Source: Phellopilus nigrolimitatus
Taxonomy: Eukaryota > Basidiomycota > Agaricomycetes > Hymenochaetales > Hymenochaetaceae
NCBI GenBank assembly: GCA_021029095.1
Contig: JAJOHG010000009.1
Coordinates: forward strand, 496,001 to 560,000
DNA: 64,000 bases
Direction of reading: 5' to 3'
Of this stretch, positions 45,401 through 53,971 are shown piece after piece; positions within the stretch are counted from its first letter, which is position 1, and every line of letters starts with the position of its first letter. The notes under the pieces are model-generated. The model had not been told where the DNA came from. It worked only from the letters and a program-made list of their open reading frames with translations, and searched no databases. The translations under genes were made by a program, and so were the position numbers.

Positions 45401-46439
45401 TGTTTAGTGATACGGAGCCATGACAATGTCCCGGAGGAAGCAGATCCAGTGCGTCACGATGGAAGGAAATCGATCCCTCGAGATCCTCCATCCGACCTGC
45501 CTGCTTAAAGCGAGTGTACACGGCACGTCCCATGTTATCTAATGACGCAGAGCGATCAGGGTGCCCAGGAGGATGCAGATTTAGTGCTTCGCAAGAGAGG
45601 GTAATGAATTCCTCAAGATCCCCCACTTGACCTGTCTGCTCAAAGCGAGTGCGCTTGGCTTCCGCAAGGTTGCGTAGGATTGAGGAGCGATGAGGGTTCC
45701 CAGGAGGACGCAGGTCCAGTGCGTCACGAAAGAGGGTAATGGACTCCTCGAGATCCTCCGTCTGACCTTTATGCTTAAAACGAGTGAAAACGGCAATTGC
45801 AAGACTGTTTAGTGATACGGAGCCATGACAATGTCCCGGAGGAAGCAGATCCAGTGCGTCACGATGGAAGGAAATCGATCCCTCGAGATCCTCCATCCGA
45901 CCTGCCTGCTTAAAGCGAGTGTACACGGCACGTCCCATGTTATCTAATGACGCAGAGCGATCAGGGTGCCCAGGAGGATGCAGATTTAGTGCTTCGCAAG
46001 AGAGGGTAATGAATTCCTCAAGATCCCCCACTTGACCTGTCTGCTCAAAGCGAGTGCGCTTGGCTTCCGCAAGGTTGCGTAGGATTGAGGAGCGATGAGG
46101 GTGTCCAGAAGGACACAGGCCCAGTGCATCACGGAAATGGGCTATAGACTCCTCGAGATCCTCCATCCGACCTGTCTGCTTAAAACGAGTGAGCAAGCCG
46201 TTTGCAATGTTGTTCAAAGACACAGAGCGGCCGGGATGCCCAGGAGGACACAGCTCCAGTGCGTCACGATATTTGGAAATGGACTCCTCAAGATCTTTCA
46301 TCCGACCAGTCTGTCCAAAAAGAGCGAGAACGTCATCTCCAAGGTCGTTAAGAAATGCGAAGCGGTCGGGGTGCCCAGGAGGATACATGATGTCCAGTGT
46401 ACCACGGAAGTAGAAAATGTCTTCCTCGAGATCCTCCAT
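42453..46439 (-). CDS. TPR-CHAT protein (tetratricopeptide repeats plus caspase-like CHAT protease domain)
   Basis: A single uninterrupted frame of 1,328 codons starts at the ATG at 46439; an in-frame GTG precedes it. Residues 1 to about 810 are roughly 17 tandem 45-residue TPR-type repeats with the pattern EDLEESI..FRDALDL.PPGHP.RS..L.NLA.A...RFEQTG. A helical linker contains QGRALIWSQMRGLRTPMDQ. The C-terminal 370 residues are a CHAT domain, a caspase/separase-clan fold, with candidate catalytic His about residue 1191 in HFACHGH and Cys about 1233 in FLSACHSA, followed by SVIGTMWAM. Mushroom genomes hold many such proteins. They resemble NLR-type sensors and the TPR-CHAT protease of type III-E CRISPR systems, but function here is inferred. 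The frame starts mid-repeat, so an upstream exon is possible. Confidence 0.92.
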   Translation of the reverse strand: MEDLEEDIFYFRGTLDIMYPPGHPDRFAFLNDLGDDVLALFGQTGRMKDLEESISKYRDALELCPPGHPGRSVSLNNIANGLLTRFKQTGRMEDLEESIAHFRDALGLCPSGHPHRSSILRNLAEAKRTRFEQTGQVGDLEEFITLSCEALNLHPPGHPDRSASLDNMGRAVYTRFKQAGRMEDLEGSISFHRDALDLLPPGHCHGSVSLNSLAIAVFTRFKHKGQTEDLEESITLFRDALDLRPPGNPHRSSILRNLAEAKRTRFEQTGQVGDLEEFITLSCEALNLHPPGHPDRSASLDNMGRAVYTRFKQAGRMEDLEGSISFHRDALDLLPPGHCHGSVSLNSLAIAVFTRFKHKGQTEDLEESITLFRDALDLRPPGNPERSLSLHNLAEAKRTRFEQTGQMGDLEDSITLAREALNLYHPGNPYRFAFLNDLGNALHALFKQTGRMKDLKESIAHFRDALVLCPPGRPDRSVSLTNLANGMLTGFGQTGRMEDLEESIAHYRNALDLHPHRHPEHSSSLNNLGVAMSTCFKQTGRMEDLEEMISLHRQALDLHPLGHPDRSACLNNLATAVRTRFEQTGWMEDLEQSISLHRDALDLNPYGHPVRSTSLSNLATALRARFEQTGQVGDNEESIALNRDALDLHPPGHPNRSFSLCNLATSVFTRFEQTGQMEDLKESITHFRDALDLRPPGHPNRSSSLDNLAGAMTTYFEQTGRMEDLKESIAYFRDAVILRPHGHPDRSLSLYNLAGALRIRFEQIDRMEDLEESLRIYEEGADHVFSNTLLRLTVAIGWARFARSQCHASTLRAYRVALSLLESSLVISPTVQMQHKTLSSAKNYPTLASDAASYAIEVGEVAQAVEMLEQGRALIWSQMRGLRTPMDQPVGVDEDLVNRFLDTSRKLESLATSSESKLTTLVAEDSLTSVSQKFVDEMYSRKRHLASQRDDIVANIRATSGFEDFLQPRRFSALQEAAVEGPVIIVSHSRYRSDAFIVLYDRPPVSIELDSKFDHDGPLLVKDLKTALEKVQREPNGCDADIRDVLGSLWDQVVSRVVEKLDELGIKKHTRIWWCPTSFLSSLPFHAAGPIRVVEGSRKYLSDDYISSYTPTLTALINARESKPGIRRHDIGRPQLLVVALPDESIPLVEKEYRAIRKDRDFVRCLVREQATCEAVIDNLRDQNWVHFACHGHLNPEEPFKHAFQLFGGDRLTLLDIIRSDLPNAEIAFLSACHSAGQIIDDSREEVLHLAAAMQFCGFRSVIGTMWAMADDDGPFVAKKFYECMLAEDSPEVAFKRSAKALHETIQRLRRRRGMTVERWVNFIHIGA
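45289..46098 (-). repeat. 405-bp tandem duplication inside the TPR region
   Basis: Bases 45289-45693 and 45694-46098 are head-to-tail copies of three TPR units (135 codons). Reading them side by side I found no difference. The other 135-bp units in the gene differ at many positions, so this block is a recent duplication or is homogenised by conversion. Confidence 0.88.
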
Positions 46440-48350
46440 CACTGCGGATTACTTGGAAATCCTTACACGGCAACTACGACGATGAACACGAACGTTAATT
46501 GATCATGGTACTGAGTATCCTGAAGGTATACTCACGCCGGCTTTGTAGGATTTAGCTACCTATACTATTAACTCCCGCGCTCTGTAAAGCAAATCACAAG
46601 AAGGGTTAGTGCAATCCGTCGTCGGATAAGATAGATCCTACCACTGTCTGTTTCGCCACGATAAAGTTCCGGATGAATTGTTGCGCGATGCTGCACGTAG
46701 GCTATGAGCATCAGAGGAAGTATTCAGCGCAGTTCAAAGGTGTACTCGACGGTCTCAGATATCGCTCTCCTTCTGCGATCGTGTGCTTTCCTACGTTGTT
46801 TTTATGTCGAATTTCAGATAGTTCCCGAATGGCAGAGACCACTTAGCAGGAAAGGGTCGAGGGTTGACTTCAACTTCCACAAACTCCGAAAGGCGAAAGC
46901 CGAGAGGCCGAGAGTTGCCGAAAGCTAAAACCTAGATATGAGGCCTCAGCCTTTATTACGAAGGTGGATAGCACGGAGTAAACAATCACGTACCTGGGTT
47001 TCCTTGTATCATCTTGATTCTCACCCGCCCACTCTCGTCGTGCATTTGTTGTTTCTTCTGCCGCCTTCCCTGATGCTGGCAACACTTTTCGCCTGGCAAA
47101 CAAAGAAACAAGGTCAACAGTCATTCGGCGATGTTTACAAGACAAAGGTACTGAGAATGGTGCAAAACTGTCCTGCACCGCCGATAGTCAACGTCCTTGG
47201 ACTACGACTGGTGCCATCACAGAATCATCAGGAAGAGGAAGAACAAGAACTCACCATATCATCAAAGACGCATCCTTGTTGTGTTTGCCGGAGACGCGGT
47301 GCATTTGATATGGCCATTTGAGGCTCTTCGGAGTATCACATATGTTAGAAGCCATACGCTTCTTCATGCACTGCAGTCCGTGTATCGATTCATGCTGTAC
47401 ATCTTGACCTTTTATGGCTCGCCGATATCTTCAATCCTCTCTTTTCGAAGGTAACCAGGATCATCGTATCAAACTTAAAGAACAAAATTGGGGATGACTT
47501 GCTTTCGATGCTCTCTAATGAACTTCACTCCTGATCATCGATAACGATGACCTCGACATCCTGTACACATAGATATTTATACGCACTTGGAAAATCGACG
47601 TTCTCGATGACGAAGGCCCGGGATGTTGTAAGGAAGCCAGGGAATCCATTTTTGAAAAAGGGCTTGATGATGGCCAGATGCGTTCCGCATCTAAGTGCTG
47701 TTTGACGAGCGTCTCCCGATGTTTGCGATATTTGCGGACACGAGAAGGTTCGCGTCTTGATGCGTTCTTGAACTTGAGCGCGTGGAAAACATTTCAATGA
47801 AGTTGGTACCAGCACAAATGTCGCAAGGGCTGAAAGCGAGTTAGAATCTGTTGAAACCTGGGGTAGAGGTTGTCATCGTCTCGCCTTGGTGTACTACAAA
47901 TATGAAAAGCTCGTCAACGCGTCCGGTTGGAAGAAAAATACTGTAACGCTTACGATCGTGGAGTTTCAAAACACAATCGCCCTCAAACGCCAGTCTGTTC
48001 GAGCGTCGCCGTCTCGCCGTGCAGGACGGCGGAATGCCTGTGGATGCGCTCATTGTGCGGGACACCTATAACGTTCAGCTCGCCGCCACCAATGACGCCT
48101 CTTTTTTTGTCTGTTCGGCTGCAATTCTGATACCGAGCACGTCGTCAAAATTTCCAGTCATGATTTTAGGCACAATGCGGTCGTGGTGGTCTATCCTAAA
48201 AAAACGCTGTTCATGACCGCGTTCAGATTACGTACAGGTAATTGAGGCTGCCTAAAAAAGAAGATGAAAGGTTTTTCTTCCTTATTTGGCAGCAATGACC
48301 GTTTACGTCGTTCGTCATTTTCTACCTACTGTAAGGTATGCATATTGTAC
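46440..48350. other. Gene-poor right part of the island
   Basis: No gene is supported with confidence. The part next to 46440 should contain the TPR-CHAT promoter and possibly a short 5' exon. Homology to P450 upstream regions begins near 48350, which defines the right edge of the island. Confidence 0.4.
47525..48065 (-). CDS. Possible degenerate gene fragment, unknown
   Basis: Two neighbouring minus-strand frames (47841-48065 and 47525-47815) have protein-like composition. One contains LHDRKRYSIFLPTGRVDELF. The other contains GTHLAIIKPFFKNGFPGF and ends in an acidic VEVIVIDDQE. A GT-AG junction linking them cleanly was not found. It may be the eroded 3' part of a gene, and I recognise no family. 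Chance open frames remain possible. Confidence 0.25.
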
Positions 48351-48736
48351 ACTACTGTGGTAACCATTTCAATCATTTCAGTATTTTCTACTGTCTTCGA
48401 CTGGTTCTTCGGGTAAAAGGAATACGCAGATGATCTCAAGCTTAATCCTGCTGTCAAGACTGCCTATCTGGTTTGCTCTCTCCCCTGGAAATGCTTCACC
48501 GCGAAACGGACATCGGACATTACGATTCGTCTCCTTTTTTGCTATCGAGCACGCTTCATTGCTCCCATATAGCGTCTAATATGAGCTGACAGAGCGGGCC
48601 TTTCGATTTTCTCACTGACCAATGCCGGGAGTTCCATCTGTAGCGCTCTGGTCAACAGCAATCGATGGGAAGTATATTGATACACCTATGTCTCGCTCTA
48701 TCCAGCTTCGTCTGGTATTTGAGTCTCAAGCACAAC
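48351..48736 (+). promoter_or_regulatory. Promoter region of the P450 pseudogene
   Basis: It retains the blocks shared with the other P450 promoters: TAATATGAGCTGACAG at 48577-48592, GCTCTGGTCAACAGCAA near 48645, and a weakened TATA (AGTATATTGATAC, 48671-48683). Confidence 0.65.
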
Positions 48737-49995
48737 CATGCTTATCTCAGAATCTGCTGCTTAAGTGCTGGCCGACGGTTTGGACACGCCCTATGGCGGT
48801 TTCTTTCATTTCTCCTCGCGAAGAATCCGTTGTCGAAAATCCCCACCGAAGGTTTCGTGGTTGAAGGGTGCTTATTTAGGTTCACGTGTTCGGACTGGTC
48901 TATCCGTGCCGCCTTCGAGCAGGTAATTTCGGTCAAGTTTATAGTAACAATGGATGGGAACTCCACCGTAAGCTGTATGAGGATTACGGCGGCGCTGTCA
49001 GAGTGGACATGCTTTTGGGAGTGAGTCGAAAGTAGCTCGTCGTGAAGTCAGAATTCTGAAATCAATCGTGTATATGATCAACAACTCTTCGTTTCCGACC
49101 CGCTCGCGCAGTTACACATGCTCGTCAAGGACCAGTGTATTTTCGAAGAGACGGATACGTTCTTAATGCAAGCTATGGCACTGCCCGCCTATACCTTTGA
49201 GCCACATTTTCATTGCTTTTCATTGCAAAATATCCTTCAGGTCTTTCAATATGACCTTCTGGAAAAGCCTCCTGCCGACGCTTGGTGAGCGTGAACTTTT
49301 TGCGATGAAACAAATCAATAGCGGACTTACATATTCCACTTCACAGGCAACGAGTATAAGAGACGACACAAGATGCTCAACCCTGTTTTTAATCTGAAAC
49401 ACATGCGCGACCTGCTTCCAATCTTCCATCCAATTGCTCATAAGGTACTCAGTTTCTGTCGTCCTCTTGAATTTGGGTTTGGCGCTGAACCTGTCCTCAA
49501 ATTGAAGCAAGGCAGTCTGGGCGAACGAGTGGAAGCCGGAGCGCTGACTCCATCCGTTACCGGATGCGTCGCGAAGGCGCACGTACCGGGTGTATATTCA
49601 TAAAGGTGCGTTTGATTTCTCAACTGCCGCATTTCGAAAGTGGAACCCAAATCAACAATCTACTTGTATTATTGAATAGCATGACGCTTTTAGGAGGCAG
49701 GATGGCACGCATGTGCACAAACATACTCCTGCAAGTCTTATTTTCTTCGAGACTAACCGCGATTTTATTGTAGCGGGTTAAGTTCCCTGGGATGGAATTG
49801 AGTGAGTCAAGTATCTTCTTTCATTGCAAGCGAAAATGCGAGCCTATCTAACCCCCCACGCAACTCGCCTTCTCACAGACCTAGTCCTGTCTGTGATCCT
49901 TGAAATTTTTATTTTCGCACCCGGACCGGAGATCAATTGGGAGATGAGCGGTTTGCAATCGCCTATCCTCAAGAACTCTGAAAGGAGGTCCTAAC
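48737..49995 (+). pseudogene. Cytochrome P450 pseudogene in module 2
   Basis: This copy is related to P450-3. The start ATG (48737) is followed by a stop after eight codons, and the Pro-rich hinge has lost its PGP codons. Exons for the HK.R.KMLNPVFNLKHMRDL region survive. The sequence then jumps near 49508 directly into the NEWKPER-to-GVYS region, deleting the I-helix and ExxR exons. The heme exon is altered: GGRMARMCTN replaces GGRACIG. The last exon is recognisable, with FRAPGPEI-like codons, to about 49995. No functional P450 can be made. Confidence 0.92.
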
Positions 49996-50058
49996 AGCTT
50001 GGCTTGGAGTCAGCGTTGATGACGATTTTACGTTCCCCGTGCGTATATTTATATCTTT

Positions 50059-50078
50059 GGGGGGGGGGGGGGGGGGGG
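50059..50078. repeat. (G)20 homopolymer
   Basis: Twenty consecutive G residues lie between the P450 pseudogene and the module-3 EH remnant. Length at such a run is error-prone in sequencing. Confidence 0.9.
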
Positions 50079-50312
50079 ACGGTTCTTGGAATCAAGAGGA
50101 GGGGTAGAGGTTGCGATGGCGAAAAGCATACCTGCCACATAAAAAGGGTTCCATGTCGCTCGCGGGCCGTGGTGGAGGGAGGAGCGCAAAAACAAAAAAA
50201 CGTGACTAACGCGCCACATGTCCAGCAGCACGTCGATCCTTCGGAGCTAAAAAGGCAGTTAGCGAGTCTAAACCACGTCTGTCTGATAGAAAAGTGCCTC
50301 CGAACTGAGATT

Positions 50313-50374
50313 TTTTTCAGTATAGTGGCCCTTTCACGTTCACTTCCGTGCTCGTTGGCGTCCTTCCGCGCCTA
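50313..50374 (+). pseudogene. Epoxide hydrolase exon remnant in module 3
   Basis: TTTCAGTATA with GGCCCTTTCACG and GTGCTCGTTGGCGTCCTTCC matches the EH intron acceptor and following exon at 27955-28021. At about 50375 the match jumps to spacer sequence equivalent to 28941 onward (CTTGAAATGCTGTC), deleting roughly 920 bp. The breakpoint differs from the EH remnant in module 2. Confidence 0.85.
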
Positions 50375-50820
50375 GTATTCCTTGAAATGCTGTCATGCTC
50401 TCGATAGTGCGTGCACAAGGCCTACTATGAAACAGTAGCGTTCTATTTTTCTTGCTCAGCCAATTGTCGGCGTACGCGCCGAGCCGCACCAGGAGCTGAT
50501 TAATGCGATGAGGTTAATCTGTCGCTTACATGTTTATGTTGTGCACTATCGCTCCGACATTCTCGCCTTTCCGCTAAATATGGTTACTGTGTTCTGACTG
50601 TACAGCACCATTTCACAAGCGCACCTATGTTATACGTTGAGTACAGTGTGGTTCTCTCCTGATTTGTACTCCCCGTTAGGCTGGTTTCCGACGAGCTCGA
50701 CATACGCATAAGAGCCAAGCACATAGATACCCCATCCCTTGGCAAGATTGAATGTGTGTTGCTCAGCAAGTGCTGAGCGAGCAGCTACTTTAGTAACGGT
50801 CCCTATACACGCCGGTACCA
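50375..50820. other. Duplicated spacer upstream of SDR3
   Basis: It is homologous to the EH-SDR1 spacer (CCAATTGTCGGCGTACGCGC, AGGCTGGTTTCCGACGAGCT). No gene is recognised. Confidence 0.6.
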
Positions 50821-50984
50821 TAGCTCATGCAGCTGTCTGAGTTGGTGCCCGCGCGGCTGGCAGTTAGGTAGGAGACGAAAGGGTATATAAGGTGGACGCA
50901 AGTCCAAAAGACAGATCATTAAGCACCTGCATATTTTCAACCCAAGACCAACCGCTCGACATCCACATACTCTAGCAAAGCACA
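50821..50984 (+). promoter_or_regulatory. Promoter of SDR3
   Basis: GCTCATGCAGCTGTCTGAGT and GGTATATAAGG at 50882-50892 lie about 94 bp before the ATG, as in SDR1 and SDR2. Confidence 0.75.
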
Positions 50985-51979
50985 ATGGCAACACTCGAGG
51001 GAAAGAAAATCGCAATCGTTGGTGGCTCGTCTGGCATCGGTTACGCCGTCGCAAAGGCCTCCTTGCTCTCGCTTGCCCACCACGTTATCATCGGCTCGTC
51101 CTCTCAGGCGAAGGTGGAAGCTGCGGTTTCCAGACTCCAGGCTGAGCTTTCAAACAAGGCCGTCAAGGGGACGATTTCGGGTGAGGTCATCAATGCGAGG
51201 GACTCGGCTTCCGTGAAAGCCTTCTTGGCGAAGGTTGGCGAGATCGACCATTTAGTCTGGAGCAGCGGAGATTCGCTGCCAATAGGCTTCTTAGACGTGG
51301 ATTTAGAGCAGCGTAAAGGTCCGTTTATAATTTCTGGATATCGTTAAAACCGACCTATTTGCTGACTCCAAACGTAAACAGACGTATTTGATGTACAGTT
51401 CTGGGGTGCAGCCGTGGCTGCACAGACAGTAAAGATCAACGAAGGAGGATCTATCACATTCACGATTGGTGAGTTGGCGAAAATGCATACAGTCTGCGAT
51501 TATATATATGTTTGGCTAACATTGGCTTCCAGGTGCGGCGCTCAGCAAGCCACATTCCGGATGGTCCTTGGTAGCTAGCATCGCTGGTGCAGTAGACGGT
51601 CTCACTCGGGGGCTGGCGGTAGATCTAGCCCCGATCCGAGTGAACGTCGTCAGTCCTGGGGTCGTTGATACGGAGGTAAGCCTGTTTATGTATAACATTC
51701 CTTGCCGATGCTACTTGCTTATATTTCCTTTAACCTGGTGAAGCTTTGGGACTCGTTGGCGCCTGACGCCAAAAAGCAAATGATCGAGGCGACTGCGAAA
51801 TCACTTCTCGTGAAGCATGTCGCTGGCCCCGACGAGATAGCCGAAGCCTATACATTCTTGATGAAGTAAGTTCTATAACCCATGCTAAATTTCAATTTAG
51901 ATGCTAAGATATGGGCGATAGGTGTGCGTACATCACCGGGAAAAGGATTGAGGTGGACGGCGGCATGCTAATTGCGTAG
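50985..51979 (+). CDS. Short-chain dehydrogenase/reductase-like protein, SDR3
   Basis: It is nearly identical to SDR1 through all exons: IVGGSSGIGYAVAKASL, IDHLVWSSGDSLPIGFLD, DVFDVQFWGAAVAAQT, SITFTIG, AALSKPHSGWSLVASIAGAV, DGLTRGLAVDLAPIRVNVVS, LWDSLAPDAKKQM, VKHVAGPDEIAEAYTFLM and CAYITGKRIEVDGGMLIA, then TAG. Few substitutions separate it from SDR1 (for example LQAELSNKAV for IQAELSGKVV), and even intron sequences match, so the duplication is young or conversion is ongoing. The same Val/Ala replacement of the classical Tyr/Lys pair is seen. It is followed by P450-3. Confidence 0.87.
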
Positions 51980-52851
51980 TTAAACGCATACTTCGTGAAA
52001 CAACAGGAAGCGCTGGGTTTGCATAGAGATCCATATTCTGTATGAGTCAGTAATAATCAATCGAAAGATTAGGAACAGCGAATGTTACGCAAACTTACAA
52101 TTGCATGCGTGGTCAGTACTCCAACAAGTGGCTAGGTTGTATCAGCTCGAAGGATAATTGAGTGGAAACATAGATGTCAATCATTAGGCTGCAATAACAG
52201 TGAGATGAACATCTCGTGAGCAGGCTACTCGATAGCCGAATTATATAAGCCATATTGAGTTAGATAAGCAGACAACCTTGGCAACGACAATCCCTTGTTC
52301 CTAAGCATGGTATCGGTCAGACTATCACTACATCGTGCCAGCGTCCCTCCAAACTAGCGGAACGTCTGGCGACTTTACGACAGAGGGACAGCTTGCTTCG
52401 CATCACAACCTCAATGAGCCAATCTGAACACAAAGACCGCTTCTGACCGTTTTTGAGCCTCTCCTTGTGCTTCTTCCAAGAAAGCTCTTTCAAATTATCT
52501 ATGCATGTCAATAGCCCTCTTTCCGTAGAAGCTGCGGTGACTTTTATCAGGATTAAAGACTCCTAACTCGGATGTCTCCCACTTGCACAGAGTGTTGTAA
52601 ACCCCGACTGTCTTCATAACTGCGATACGGCTTCTGACGGTACTGGCGCAAGATCGCGTTTGTGGGAACATCGGTTCTGCCAGGACTGAAAGTGGTGTCG
52701 CAAGTCTTCGTATTAAAGTAAGAAGAACCAGGCGAATGCGATATCGATGGCCGAGGAAGTCGTGGTTTGCGGGCACAATTCTCTCGTTCATACTAAGACA
52801 ACGTATAATAAAAGGACCCTCGTGGCTATTTATAACCGTGTTCCTTTACTA
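51980..52851. other. Duplicated SDR3-P450-3 spacer, left part
   Basis: It is homologous to the SDR1-P450-1 spacer (CTATCACTACATCGTGCCAG, CTTCCGTAGAAGCTGCGGTG). No gene is recognised. A MITE interrupts the homology at 52852. Confidence 0.6.
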
Positions 52852-53449
52852 GGGGGGCTCAAAGTTGAGCTTGAGAATCTCAAACTCAAGCTCAAGTCTC
52901 AAGTTCCTGCCTAATTGGGCTCCTGCCCAGTTGGGTCAACTCAGGGTGTGATGGAAGGCAAAAACGGCACGTCGGCTTCGGCGCTCGGACAACAGGTGCC
53001 CGGTGCTTGGTCAGTGCGCAGTCGACCGCCGGAAACCTTTTCGGGTGCGCTAGGGTTATAGAGTTGTCTTGTCAATGTGTAACAATCTTCTCCTGTGTTC
53101 TGAAAAATATATATGGTCATGCACTTGCTAGGTATAATAGTCCTATGTAGACATCATGAGGTCAGAAAGAGGTAGTTGTTTCAAAATAGCAAAATGTAAT
53201 GAGAGAAGAGACCATATTACAAATTCGAGGGTTTGTTGATTGTAGCCCTAGCGCACCCGAAAAGGTTGCCGGCGGTCGACTGCGCACTGACCAAGCACCG
53301 GGCACCTGTTGTCCGAGCGCCGAAGCCGACGTGCCGTTTTTGCCTTCCATCACACCCTGAATCGACCCAACTGGGCAGGAGCCCAATTAGGCAGGAACTT
53401 GAGACTTGAGCTTGAGCTTGAGATTCTCAAGCTCAACTTTGAGCCCCCC
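52852..53449. mobile_element. Foldback MITE with about 200-bp inverted arms
   Basis: The 598-bp element begins GGGGGGCTCAAAGTTGAGCT and ends with the complement AGCTCAACTTTGAGCCCCCC. The arms pair over about 200 bp, up to the CCTAGCGCACCCGAAAAGG segment, leaving a central loop of about 200 bp. TA flanks both ends (52850-52851 and 53450-53451). The paralogous spacer before P450-1 (near 31550) lacks the element and has a single TA at the equivalent site, confirming insertion. No coding capacity is seen. Confidence 0.93.
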
Positions 53450-53971
53450 TACTGACTCTTCCGGAAAGAAAAAAAGGGTGGCTTATATCGAGCTGGTAAT
53501 GCTCAGGAGATACCAGATTACGTACTAATCAAAGTCAGCATGTCTAGGTATGACTCATTTGTTCGCATCTGGGACAAGGAGGACCATTTGATACTGTGGT
53601 GCAACATTTCAGTCACTTCAAATTTTTCTACTGTCTTCGAGTGGTTCTCCGGATAAAAGGAAAATGCAGATGATCTCAAGCTTAATCCTGCTGTCAAGAC
53701 TGCCTATCTAGTTTGCACTCTCTCCGGGAAGTGCTTGGCTGGGAAATGGACCTCGGACATTGCGATTCGTCGCCCTTCTTTGCTATCGAGCACGCTTCGT
53801 CGTTCCCATGCAGCGAGTAATATGAGCTGACAGAGCGGGCCTTTCGTTCTTCTCATTGACCAATGTTGGGAAATTTGTCTATAACGCTCTAGTCAACAGC
53901 AATCGACGAGAAGTATATAAATACTCTCGCTCTATTCACCTTCGTCTAGTATTTGATTTTCAAGTACAATC
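53450..53971 (+). promoter_or_regulatory. Promoter region of P450-3
   Basis: TAATATGAGCTGACAG lies at 53818-53833, GCTCTAGTCAACAGCAA near 53886, and TATA (AGTATATAAATAC) at 53912-53924, 48 bp before the ATG. All three are shared with the other copies. Confidence 0.7.

Noticed and set aside
46095..46502. Plus-strand frames opposite the TPR repeats
   Set aside because: They are antisense reading of the 135-bp repeat unit.
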